NCBI GenBank assembly: GCA_027186245.1
Contig: CP114481.1
Location: forward strand, 32,705,501-32,769,500
DNA: 64,000 nucleotides
Direction: 5' to 3'
Source of the DNA: Coriaria nepalensis
Taxonomy: Eukaryota > Streptophyta > Magnoliopsida > Cucurbitales > Coriariaceae
The position numbers and the translations under genes are program-made. Below the pieces are notes generated by a model, which was given only the letters and a program-made list of their open reading frames with translations, was not told the origin of the DNA and ran no database searches. Shown piece by piece: positions 1 through 10,230 of the stretch; positions within the stretch are counted from its first letter, which is position 1; each line of letters opens with the position of its first letter.

Positions 1-136
1 CATTTCAAGTCAATAACTTATTTCAAAGCAAGTCGAACGAATTCTATTTTTGCACTACAAACACAAGTTTTGTGCATAACTTGCAAACGATCATTGAAAG
101 GAAAGTGTCCATTTGTTTATCCTTAAAATCATTTCG

Positions 137-145
137 ATGAGTCAT
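137..145. promoter_or_regulatory. ATGAGTCAT, bZIP (AP-1/GCN4-type) site, example of many
   Basis: ATGAGTCAT spans the monomer junction here and in most monomers. It contains the perfect TGAGTCA heptamer recognised by Fos/Jun, GCN4 and related bZIP dimers. With CAATGAGTCATTTC around it, the half-sites extend to AATGA-G-TCATT. Variants that destroy it (GAGTCCTT, GAGTGATA, GAGTTATT, GAGGCATT) are confined to particular HOR positions, and GCGTCATT gives a TGCGTCA form. The match is seen in sequence; protein binding is not shown. Confidence 0.6.
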
Positions 146-345
146 TTCAAGTCAATAACTTATTTCAAAGCAAGTCGAACGAATTCTATTTTTGCACTAC
201 AAACACAAGTTTTGTGCAGAACTTGCAAATGATCAATGCAAGGAAAGTGTGCATTCGTTGAACCTTAAAATCATTTCAATGAGTCATTTCAAGTCAATAA
301 CTTATTTCAAGGCAAGTCGAACAAATTCTATTTTTGCACTACAAA

Positions 346-358
346 CACAAGTTTTGTG
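346..358. other. CACAA-N-TT-TTGTG hairpin, example
   Basis: CACAA (346-350) and TTGTG (354-358) are inverted repeats separated by three bases. The first spacer base is G in A-type monomers (ACACAAGTTTTGTG), C in B-type (ACACAACTTTTGTG), T in another class (ACACAATTTTTGTG) and A in some (ACACAAATTTTGTG). An overlapping alternative pairs TGCAC with GTGCA. Confidence 0.65.
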
Positions 359-363
359 CATAA

Positions 364-384
364 CTTGCAAATGATCATTGCAAG
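364..384. other. 21-bp interrupted dyad in each monomer, example
   Basis: Arms CTTGCAA (364-370) and TTGCAAG (378-384) are exact inverted repeats around a 7-bp core ATGATCA that itself holds the palindrome TGATCA. Most monomers keep it. Those with ATGCAAAT, TTGCGAAT, TTTCAAATCATC or GATGATTGC alter one arm or the core. The dyad could bind a dimeric protein or form a hairpin; neither is shown. Confidence 0.7.
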
Positions 385-994
385 GAAAGTGTGCATTCGT
401 TTAACCTTAAAATCATTTCAATGAGTCATTTCAAGTCAATAACTTATTTCAAATCAAGTCGAACGCCTTCTGTTTTTGCACTACAAACACAAGTTTTGTG
501 CATAACTTGCAAATGATCATTGAAAGGAAAGTGTCCATTCGTTTATCCTTAAATGCATTTCGATGAGTCATTTCAAGTCAATAACTTATTTCAAGGCAAG
601 TCGAACAAATTCTATTTTTGCACTACAAACACAAGTTTTGTGCATAACTTGCAAATGATCAATGCAAGGAAAGTGTGCATTCGTTTAACCTTAAAATCAT
701 TTCGATGAGTCATTTCAAGTCAATAACTTATTTCAAAGCAAGTCGAACGAATTCTATTTTTGCACTACAAACACAAGTTTTGTGCATAACTTGCAAACGA
801 TCATTGAAAGGAAAGTGTCCATTTGTTTATCCTTAAAATCATTTCGATGAGTCATTTCAAGTCAATAACTTATTTCAAAGCAAGTCGAACGAATTCTATT
901 TTTGCACTACAAACACAAGTTTTGTGCATAACTTCCAAATGATCAATGCAAGGAAAGTGTGCATTCGTTTAACCTTAAAATCATTTCGATGAGT

Positions 995-1004
995 CATTAT
1001 TCCA
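995..1004. other. 3-bp insertion in HOR family L monomer 8
   Basis: GAGTCATTATTCCAAG replaces GAGTCATTTCAAG. It is also present at 2701-2710, 1706 bp later, and nowhere else that I see. It is the only insertion in the window. Confidence 0.9.
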
Positions 1005-1706
1005 AGTCAATAACTTATTTCAAAGCAAGTCGAACGCATTCTGTTTTTGCACTACAAACACAAGTTTTGTGCATAACTTGCAAATGATCAATGCAAGGAA
1101 AGTGTGCATTCGTTTAACCTTAAAATCATTTCCATGAGTCATTTCAAGTCAATAACTTGTTTCAAAGCAAGCCGAACGAATTCTATTTTTGCACTACAAA
1201 CACCAGTTTTGTGCATAACTTGCAAATGATAATGCAAGGAAAGTGTCCATTCGTTTAACCTTAAAATCATTTCAATGAGTCATTTCAAGTCAATAACTTA
1301 TTTCAAAGCAAGTCGAACGCATTCTATTTTTGCACTACAAACCCAAGTTTTGTGCATAACTTGCAAATGATCATTGCAAGGAAAGTGTGCATTCGTTGAA
1401 CCTTAAAATCATTTCATTGAGTCATTTCAAGTCAATAACTTATTTCAAAGCAAGTCGAACGCATTCTATTTTTGCACTACAAAGTCAAGTTTTGTGCATA
1501 ACTTGCAAATGATCATCGCAAGGAAAGTGTGCATTCCTCTAACCTTAAAATCATTTCAATGAGTCATTTCAAGTCAATAACTTATTTCAAGGCAAGTCGA
1601 ACAAATTCTATTTTTGCACTACAAACACAAGTTTTGTGCATAACTTGCAAATGATCAATGCAAGGAAAGTGTGCATTCGTTTAACCTTAAAATCATTTCG
1701 ATGAGT

Positions 1707-3412
1707 CATTTCAAGTCAATAACTTATTTCAAAGCAAGTCGAACGAATTCTATTTTTGCACTACAAACACAAGTTTTGTGCATAACTTGCAAACGATCAT
1801 TGAAAGGAAAGTGTCCATTTGTTTATCCTTAAAATCATTTCGATGAGTCATTTCAAGTCAATAACTTATTTCAAAGCAAGTCGAACGAATTCTATTTTTG
1901 CACTACAAACACAAGTTTTGTGCAGAACTTGCAAATGATCAATGCAAGGAAAGTGTGCATTCGTTGAACCTTAAAATCATTTCAATGAGTCATTTCAAGT
2001 CAATAACTTATTTCAAGGCAAGTCGAACAAATTCTATTTTTGCACTACAAACACAAGTTTTGTGCATAACTTGCAAATGATCATTGCAAGGAAAGTGTGC
2101 ATTCGTTTAACCTTAAAATCATTTCAATGAGTCATTTCAAGTCAATAACTTATTTCAAAGCAAGTCGAACGCCTTCTGTTTTTGCACTACAAACACAAGT
2201 TTTGTGCATAACTTGCAAATGATCATTGAAAGGAAAGTGTCCATTCGTTTATCCTTAAATGCATTTCGATGAGTCATTTCAAGTCAATAACTTATTTCAA
2301 GGCAAGTCGAACAAATTCTATTTTTGCACTACAAACACAAGTTTTGTGCATAACTTGCAAATGATCAATGCAAGGAAAGTGTGCATTCGTTTAACCTTAA
2401 AATCATTTCGATGAGTCATTTCAAGTCAATAACTTATTTCAAAGCAAGTCGAACGAATTCTATTTTTGCACTACAAACACAAGTTTTGTGCATAACTTGC
2501 AAACGATCATTGAAAGGAAAGTGTCCATTTGTTTATCCTTAAAATCATTTCGATGAGTCATTTCAAGTCAATAACTTATTTCAAAGCAAGTCGAACGAAT
2601 TCTATTTTTGCACTACAAACACAAGTTTTGTGCATAACTTCCAAATGATCAATGCAAGGAAAGTGTGCATTCGTTTAACCTTAAAATCATTTTGATGAGT
2701 CATTATTCCAAGTCAATAACTTATTTCAAAGCAAGTCGAACGCATTCTGTTTTTGCACTACAAACACAAGTTTTGTGCATAACTTGCAAATGATCAATGC
2801 AAGGAAAGTGTGCATTCGTTTAACCTTAAAATCATTTCTATGAGTCATTTCAAGTCAATAACTTGTTTCAAAGCAAGTCGAACGAATTCTATTTTTGCAC
2901 TACAAACACCAGTTTTGTGCATAACTTGCAAATGATAATGCAAGGAAAGTGTCCATTCGTTTAACCTTAAAATCATTTCAATGAGTCATTTCAAGTCAAT
3001 AACTTATTTCAAAGCAAGTCGAACGCATTCTATTTTTGCACTACAAACCCAAGTTTTGTGCATAACTAGCAAATGATCATTGCAAGGAAAGTGTGCATTC
3101 GTTGAACCTTAAAATCATTTCATTGAGTCATTTCAAGTCAATAACTTATTTCAAAGCAAGTCGAACGCATTCTATTTTTGCACTACAAAGTCAAGTTTTG
3201 TGCATAACTTGCAAATGATCATTGCAAGGAAAGTGTGCATTCCTCTAACCTTAAAATCATTTCAATGAGTCATTTCAAGTCAATAACTTATTTCAAGGCA
3301 AGTCGAACAAATTCTATTTTTGCACTACAAACACAAGTTTTGTGCATAACTTGCAAATGATCAATGCAAGGAAAGTGTGCATTCGTTTAACCTTAAAATC
3401 ATTTCGATGAGT
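1707..3412. repeat. 12-monomer HOR, family L, copy 2 (1706 bp)
   Basis: This matches 1-1706 with six mismatches by my alignment (about 99.65%). The differences are AAATCAAG/AAAGCAAG in monomer 4, CATTTCGAT/CATTTTGAT before monomer 8, CATTTCCAT/CATTTCTAT before monomer 9, GCAAGCCG/GCAAGTCG in monomer 9, AACTTGC/AACTAGC in monomer 10 and ATCATCGC/ATCATTGC in monomer 11. The +3 and -1 indels are shared, so they predate the duplication. Similarity ends at about 3412, where a different A-type monomer follows. Confidence 0.95.
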
Positions 3413-5006
3413 CATTTCAAGTCAATAACTTATTTCAAAGCAAGTCGAACGAATTCTATTTTTGCACTAAAAACACAAGTTTTGTGCATAACTTGCAAAT
3501 GATCAATGCAAGGAAAGTGTCCATTCGTTTAACCTTAAAATCATTTCAATGAGTCATTTCAACTCAATATCTTCTTTCAAAGTAAGTCGAACGAATTCTA
3601 TTTTTTCACAACAAACACAACTTTTGTGCATAACTTGCAAATGATCAATGCAAGGAAAGTATGAATTCGTTTAACCTTAAAATCATTTCAATAAGTGATT
3701 TCTAGTCAATAACTTATTTCAAAGCAAGTCGAACGCATTCTGTTTTTGCACTACAAACACAAGTTTTGTGCATAACTTGCAAATGATCAATGCAAGGAAA
3801 GTGTGCGTTCGTTTAACCTTAAAATCATTTCGATGAGTCATTTCAAGTGAATAACTTATTTCAAAGCAAGTCGAACGAATTCTATTTTTGCACTACAAAC
3901 ACAAGTTTTGTGCATAACTTGCAAATGATCAATGCAAGGAAAGTGTGCATTCGTTTAACCTTACAATCAATTCAATGAGTCATTTCAAGTCAATAACTTA
4001 TTTCGAAGCAAGTCGAACGAATTCTATTTTTGCACTACAAACACAAGTTTTGCGCATAACTTGCAAATGATCAATGCAAAGAAAGTGTCTATTCGTTTAA
4101 CCTTAAAATCATTTCAATGAGTCATTTCAACTCAATATCTTCTTTCAAAGCAATTCGAGCGAATTCTATTTTTTCACTACAAACACAACTTTTGTGCATA
4201 ACTTGCAAATGATCAATGCAGGGAAAGTGGGCATTCGTTTAACCTTAAAATCATTTCAATGAGTCATTTCTAGTCAATAACTTATTTCAAAGCAAGTCGA
4301 ACGCATTCTGTTTTTGCACTACAAACACAAGTTTTGTGCATAACTTGCAAATGATCAATGCAAGGAAAGTGTGCATTCGTTTAACCTTAAAATCATTTCG
4401 ATGAGTCATTTCAAGTCAATAACTTGTTTCAAAGCAAGTCGAACGAATTCTATTTTTGCACTACAAACACAAGTTTTGTGCATAACTTGCAAATGATCAA
4501 TGCAAGGAAAGTGTCCATTCGTTTAACCTTAAAATCATTTCAATGAGTCATTTCAAGTCAATAACTTATTTCAAAGCAAGTCGAACGCATCCTATTTTTG
4601 CACTACAAAGTCAAGTTTTGTGCATGACTTACAAATGATCATTGCAAGGAAAGTGTGCATTCGTTTAACCTTAAAATCATTTCAATGAGTCATTTCAAGT
4701 CAATAACTTATTTCAAGGCAAGTCGAACGAATTCTAGTTTTGCACTACACACACAACTTTTGTGCATAACTTGCAAATGATCATTGCAAGGAAAGTGTGC
4801 ATTCGTTTAAAATTAAAATCATTTCAATGAGTCCTTTCAAGTCAATAACTTATGTCAAAGCAATTCGAACGAATTCTAGTTTTGCACTACAGACACAACT
4901 TTTGTGCATAACTTGCAAATGATCATTGCAAGGAAAGTGTGCATTCGTTTATCCTTAAAATCATTTCAATGAGTCATTTCAAGTCAATCACTTATTTCAA
5001 AGCAAT
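3413..5006. repeat. Irregular A-type monomers and A-to-B boundary
   Basis: Eleven monomers lie outside the family L unit. A rare variant with CAACTCAATATCTTC occurs at about 3560 and 4128, 568 bp (four monomers) apart, suggesting a degenerate 4-mer. Up to about 4.7 kb every copy is A-type. The first B-type copy (TCTAGTTTTGC) is at about 4733, together with the first TTTAAAATTAAAATC tail in place of TTTAACCTTAAAATC. I see nothing other than satellite. Confidence 0.85.
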
Positions 5007-5017
5007 TCGAACGAATT
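5004..5017. other. AATTCG-AA-CGAATT dyad of the ATTCG monomer class, example
   Basis: AATTCG (5004-5009) and CGAATT (5012-5017) are inverted repeats separated by AA. The other main monomer class has AAGTCG in the left arm, which removes the outer pairing. The two classes often alternate, so the dyad recurs every 284 bp in dimeric stretches. The right arm forms the GAATTC (EcoRI) site found in most monomers. Confidence 0.7.
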
Positions 5018-5297
5018 CTATTTTTGCACTACAAACACAAGTTTTGTGCAGAACTTGCAAATGATCAATGCAAGGAAAGTGTGCATTCGTTGAACCTTAA
5101 AATCATTTCAATGAGTCATTTCAAGTCAATAACTTATTTCAAGGCAAGTCGAACAAATTCTATTTTTGCACTACAAACACAAGTTTTGTGCATAACTTGC
5201 AAATGATCATTGCAAGGAAAGTGTGCATTCGTTTAACCTTAAAATCATTTCAATGAGTCATTTCAAGTCAATAACTTATTTCAAAGCAAGTCGAACG
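5007..5297. repeat. 291-bp patch identical to HOR family L
   Basis: This stretch is identical to 1881-2171 (family L copy 2, monomers 2 to 4) and has one mismatch with copy 1. It includes the otherwise unique TGCAGAAC at 5047 and CGTTGAACC. Both flanks differ: ATTCG instead of AGTCG just before it, and GAATTCAAG instead of GCCTTCTG just after. The offset from copy 2 is 3126, which is 22 monomers plus the two extra bases of the HOR. A two-monomer block has therefore been copied without its neighbours, most simply by gene conversion. Confidence 0.85.
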
Positions 5298-5338
5298 AAT
5301 TCAAGTTTTGCACTACAGACACAAGTTTTGTGCATAAC

Positions 5339-5346
5339 ATGCAAAT
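5339..5346. promoter_or_regulatory. ATGCAAAT octamer in ACATGC monomers, example
   Basis: Monomers reading CATAACATGCAAATGATC contain a perfect ATGCAAAT octamer, the classical POU-domain (Oct) recognition sequence. Most monomers have TTGCAAAT instead. The octamer class sits at set places in each HOR, often with the CAAGTTTTGC or C-type monomer. No binding is implied by sequence alone. Confidence 0.5.
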
Positions 5347-6096
5347 GATCATTGCAAGGAAAATGTGCATTCGTTTAACCTTAAAATCATTTCAATGAGT
5401 CATTTCAAGTCAATGACTTATTTCGAAGGAAGTCGAACGAATTCTAGTTTTGCACTACAGACACAACTTTTGTGCATAACGTGCGAATTATCATTGCAAG
5501 GAAAGTGTGCATTCGTTTATCCTTAAAATCATTTCAATGAGTCATTTCAAGTAAATTACTTATTTCAAAGCAATTCGAACGAATTCTATGTTTGCACTAC
5601 AAACACAAGTTTTGTGCATAACTTGCAAATGATCATTGCAAGGAAAGTGTGCATTCGTTTAAAATTAAAATCATTTCAATGAGTCATTTCAAATCAATAA
5701 CTTACTCCAAAGCAAGTCGAACGAATTCTAGTTTTGCACTACAGACACAACTTTTGTGCATAACTTGCAAATCATCATTGCAAGGAAAGTGTGCATTCGT
5801 TTAACCTTAAAATCAATTCAATGAGTCATTTCAAGTAAATTACTTATTTCAAAGCAATGCGAACGAATTCTATTTTTGCACTACAAACACAAGTTTTGTG
5901 CATAACTTGCAAATGATCATTGTAAGGAAAGTGTGCATTCGTTTAAAATTAAAATCATTTCAAGGAGTCATTTCAAGTCAATAACTTACTCTAAAGCAAG
6001 TCGAACGAATTCTAGTTTGGCACTACAGACACAACTTTTGTGCATAACATGCAAATGATCACTGCAAGGAAAGTGTGCTTTCGTTTAACCTTAAAA

Positions 6097-6105
6097 TCAT
6101 TTCAA
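6097..6105. other. 13-bp deletion at a 9-bp direct repeat
   Basis: Monomers normally hold TCATTTCAA twice, 13 bp apart, on either side of TGAG at the monomer junction. Here only one copy is left: TTAAAATCATTTCAAGTC instead of the longer junction with ATGAGTCA between the two copies. Loss of one repeat plus the spacer is what replication slippage or single-strand annealing would leave. The AP-1-like site of this monomer is lost. Phase shifts by -13 downstream. Confidence 0.9.
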
Positions 6106-6680
6106 GTCAATAACTTATTTCAAAGCAATTCGAACAAATTCTAGTTTTGCACTACAGACACAACTTTTGTGCATAACTTGCAAATGATCATTGCAAGGAA
6201 AGTGTGCATTCGTTTATCCTTAAAATCATTTCAATGAGTCATTTCAAGTCAATCACTTATTTCAAAGCAAGTCGAACGCATTCTGTTTTTGCACTACAAA
6301 CACAAGTTTTGTGCATAACTTGCAAATGATCATTGCAAGGAAAGTGTGCATTCGTTTAAAATTAAAGTCATTTCAATGAGTCATTTCAAGTCAATAACCT
6401 ACTCCAAAGCAAGTCGAACGAATTCTAGTTTTGCACTACAGACACAACTTTTGTGCACAACTTGCAAATGATCATTGCAAGGAAAGTGTGCATTCGTTTA
6501 TCCTTAAAATCATTTCAATGAGTCATTTCAAGTCAATAACTTATTTCAAAGCAAGTCGAACGAATTCAAGTTTTGCACTACAGACACAAGTTTTGTGCAT
6601 AACATGCAAATGATCATTGCAAGGAAAGTGTGCATTCGTTTAACCTTAAAATCATTTCAATGAGTCATTTCAAGTCAATA

Positions 6681-9660
6681 ACTTATGTCAAAGCAAGTCG
6701 AACGAATTCTAGTTTTGCACTACACACACAACTTTTGTGCATAACTTGCAAATGATCATTGCAAGGAAAGTGTGCATTCGTTTAAAATTAAAATCATTTC
6801 AATGAGTCCTTTCAAGTCAATAACTTATTTCAAAGCAAGTCGAACGAATTCAAGTTTTGCACTACAGACACAAGTTTTGTGCATAACATGCAAATGATCA
6901 TTGCAAGGAAAGTGTGCATTCGTTTAACCTTAAAATAATTACAATGAGTCATTTCAAGTCAATAACTTATGTCAAAGCAAGTCGAACGAATTCTAGTTTT
7001 GCACTACACACACAACTTTTGTGCATAACTTGCAAATGATCATTGCAAGGAAAGTGTGCATTCGTTTAAAATTAAAATCATTTCAATGAGTCCTTTCAAG
7101 TCAATAACTTATGTCAAAGCAATTCGAACGAATTCTAGTTTTGCACTACAGACACAACTTTTGTGCATAACTTGCAAATGATCATTGCAAGGAAAGTGTG
7201 CATTCGTTTATCCTTAAAATCATTTCAATGAGTCATTTCAAGTCAATCACTTATTTCAAAGCAATTCGAACGAATTCTATTTTTGCACTACAAACACAAG
7301 TTTTGTGCATAACTTGCAAATGATCATTGCAAGGAAAGTGTGCATTCGTTTAAAATTAAAGTCATTTCAATGAGTCATTTCAAGTCAATAACTTACACCA
7401 AAGCAAGTCGAAGGAATTCTAGTTTTGCACTACAGACACAACTTTTGTGCATAACTTGCAAATGATCATTGCAAGGAAAGTGTGCATTCGTTTATCCTTA
7501 AAATCATTTCAATGAGTCATTTCAAGTCAATCACTTATTTCAAAGCAATTCGAACGAAGTCCATTTTTGCACTACAAACACAAGTTTTGTGCATAACTTG
7601 CAAATGATCATTGCAAGGAAAGTGTGCATTCGTTTAAAATTAAAGTCATTTCAATGAGTCATTTCAAGTCAATCACTTACTCCAAAGCAAGTCGAACGAA
7701 TTCTAGTTTTGCACTACAGACACAACTTTTGTGAATAACTTGCAAATGATCATTGCAAGGAAAGTGTGCATTCGTTTATCCTTAAAAACATTTCAATGCG
7801 TCATTTCAAGTCAATCACTTATTTCAAAGCAATTCGAACGAATTCTATTTTTGCACTACAAACACAAGTTTTGTGCATAACTTGCAAATGATCATTGCAA
7901 GGAAAGTGTGCATTCGTTTAAAATTAAAGTCATTTCAATGAGTCATTTCAAGTCAATAACTTACTCCAAAGCAAGTCGAACGAATTCTAGTTTTGCACTA
8001 CAGACACAACTTTTGTGCATAACTTGCAAATGATCATTGCAAGGAAAGTGTGCATTCGTTTATCCTTAAAATCATTTCAATGAGTCATTTCAAGTCAATA
8101 ACTAATTTCAAAGCAAGTCGAACGAATTCAAGTTTTGCACTACGGACACAAGTTTTGTGCATAACATGCAAATGATCATTGCAAGGAAAGTGTGCATTCG
8201 TTTAACCTTAAAATCATTTCAATGAGTCATTTCAAGTCAATAACTTATGTCAAAGCAAGTCGAACGAATTCTAGTTTTGCACTACACACACAACTTTTGT
8301 GCATAACTTGCAAATGATCATTGCAAGGAAAGTGTGCATTCGTTTAAAATTAAAATCATTTCAATGAGTCCTTTCAAGTCAATAACTTATGTCAAAGCAA
8401 TTCGAACGAATTCTAGTTTTGCACTACAGACACAACTTTTGTGCATAACTTGCAAATGATCATTGCAAGGAAAGTGTGCATTCGTTTATCCTTAAAATCA
8501 TTTCAATGAGTCATTTCAAGTCAATCACTTATTTCAAAGCAATTCGAACGAATTCTATTTTTGCACTACAAACACAAGTTTTGTGCATAACTTGCAAATG
8601 ATCATTGCAAGGAAAGTGTGCATTCGTTTAAAATTAAAGTCATTTCAATGAGTCATTTCAAGTCAATAACTTACACCAAAGCAAATCGAAGGAATTCTAG
8701 TTTTGCACTACAGACACAACTTTTGTGCATAACTTGCAAATGATCATTGCAAGGAAAGTGTGCATTCGTTTATCCTTAAAATCATTTCAACGAGTCATTT
8801 CAAGTCAATCACTTATTTCAAAGTAATTCGAACGAATTCTATTTTTGCACTACAAACACAAGTTTTGTGCATAACTTGCAAATGATCATTGCAAGGAAAG
8901 TGTGCATTCGTTTAAAATTAAAGTCATTTCAATGAGTCATTTCAAGTCAATAACTTACTCCAAAGCAAGTCGAACGAATTCTAGTTTTGCACTACAGACA
9001 CAACTTTTGTGCATAACTTGCAAATGATCATTGCAAGGAAAGTGTGCATTCGTTTATCCTTAAAATCATTTCAATGAGTCATTTCAAGTCAATCACTTAT
9101 TTCAAAGCAATTCGAACGAATTCTATTTTTGCACTACAAACACAAGTTTTGTGCATAACTTGCAAATGATCATTGCAAGGAAAGTGTGCATTCGTTTAAA
9201 ATTAAAGTCATTTCAATGAGTCATTTCAAGTCAATAACTTACTCCAAAGCAAGTCGAACGAATTCTAGTTTTGCACTACAGACACAACTTTTGTGCATAA
9301 CTTGCAAATGATCATTGCAAGGAAAGTGTGCATTCGTTTATCCTTAAAATCATTTCAATGAGTCATTTCAAGTCAATAACTTATTTCAAAGCAAGTCGAA
9401 CGAATTCAAGTTTTGCACTACAGACACAAGTTTTGTGCATAACATGCAAATGATCATTGCAAGGAAAGTGTGCATTCGTTTAACCTTAAAATCATTTCAA
9501 TGAGTCATTTCAAGTCAATAACTTATGTCAAAGCAAGTCGAACGAATTCTAGTTTTGCACTACACACACAACTTTTGTGCATAACTTGCAAATGATCATT
9601 GCAAGGAAAGTGTGCATTCGTTTATCCTTAAAATCATTTCAATGAGTCATTTCAAGTCAA
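6681..9660. repeat. 9-monomer HOR (1278 bp), about two copies
   Basis: The variant ACTTATGTCAAAGCAAG occurs at 6965, 8243 and 9521, exactly 1278 bp (9 x 142) apart, with extra copies 284 bp away at 6681 and 9805. ACACCAAAGCAAG with GAAGGAATTC repeats at 7395 and 8673, again 1278 apart. Within the unit most monomers form A/B dimers: ATTCGAAC with TCTATTTTTGC, then AGTCGAAC with TCTAGTTTTGC. The edges are approximate. Confidence 0.85.
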
Positions 9661-10230
9661 TCACTTATTTCAAAGCAATTCGAACGAAGTCCATTTTTGC
9701 ACTACAAACACAAGTTTTGTGCATAACTTGCAAATGATCATTGCAAGGAAAGTGTGCATTCGTTTAACCTTAAAATCATTTCAATGAGTCATTTCAAGTC
9801 AATAACTTATGTCAAAGCAAGTCGAACGAATTCTAGTTTTGCACTACACACACAACTTTTGTGCATAACTTGCAAATGATCATTGCAAGGAAAGTGTGCA
9901 TTCGTTTATCCTTAAAATCATTTCAATGAGTCATTTCAAGTCAATCACTTATTTCAAAGCAATTCGAACGAAGTCCATTTTTGCACTACAAACACAAGTT
10001 TTGTGCATAACTTGCAAATTATCATTGCAAGGAAAGTGTGCATTCGTTTAAAATTAAAGTCATTTCAATGAGTCATTTCAAGTCAATAACTTACACCAAA
10101 GCAAGTCGAAGGAATTCTAGTTTTGCACTACAGACACAACTTTTGTGCATAACTTGCAAATGATCATTGCAAGGAAAGTGTGCATTCGTTTATCCTTAAA
10201 ATCATTTCAATGAGTCATTTCAAGTCAATC
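9661..10230. repeat. A/B dimers between HOR blocks
   Basis: Four monomers lie between the 9-mer and 10-mer regions. They include two copies of the rare GAAGTCCATTTTTGC variant, 284 bp apart (about 9686 and 9970), which indicates a local dimer duplication. There is nothing but satellite. Confidence 0.75.

Larger units (their letters stand above)
1..1706. repeat. 12-monomer HOR, family L, copy 1 (1706 bp)
   Basis: Twelve A-type monomers form a unit that repeats at 1707. The unit is 1706 rather than 1704 bp because monomer 8 carries a 3-bp insertion (995-1004, CATTATTCCAAG) and monomer 9 lacks one base (1230/1231, GATAATGC). Diagnostic variants are TGCAGAAC at 215, AAACGATCATTGAAAGG in monomers 1 and 6, GCCTTCTG in monomer 4, ACAAAGTCAAG in monomer 11 and CATTCCTCTAACC at about 1533. 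Monomer 5 resembles monomer 12 and monomer 6 equals monomer 1, so the 12-mer itself contains an older internal duplication. No B-type monomer is present. Confidence 0.95.
5298..6680. repeat. Mixed A/B monomers left of the 9-mer region
   Basis: A- and B-type monomers alternate irregularly. Three local tail types appear: TTTAACCTT, TTTATCCTT and TTTAAAATTAA. One monomer carries a 13-bp deletion at 6097-6105. No tandem HOR is obvious by eye. No gene or non-satellite sequence is present. Confidence 0.8.

Noticed and set aside
192..374. Open frame of 60 codons, with identical predicted peptides at 1898-2080 and 5024-5206
   Set aside because: It spans monomer junctions and recurs only because the DNA is repeated. 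142 leaves remainder 1 on division by 3, so each monomer is read in a new frame and a stop common to most monomers reappears in every frame within 426 bp. There is no codon bias, domain or start context.
5005..5021. CENP-B-box-like match in the TTCGAACGAAT region
   Set aside because: The first half (TTCG, four bases, A) fits the 17-bp mammalian box, but the required CGGG is replaced by TCTA. TTCGTTTAACCTTAA fails in the same way. I see no monomer with the full motif.
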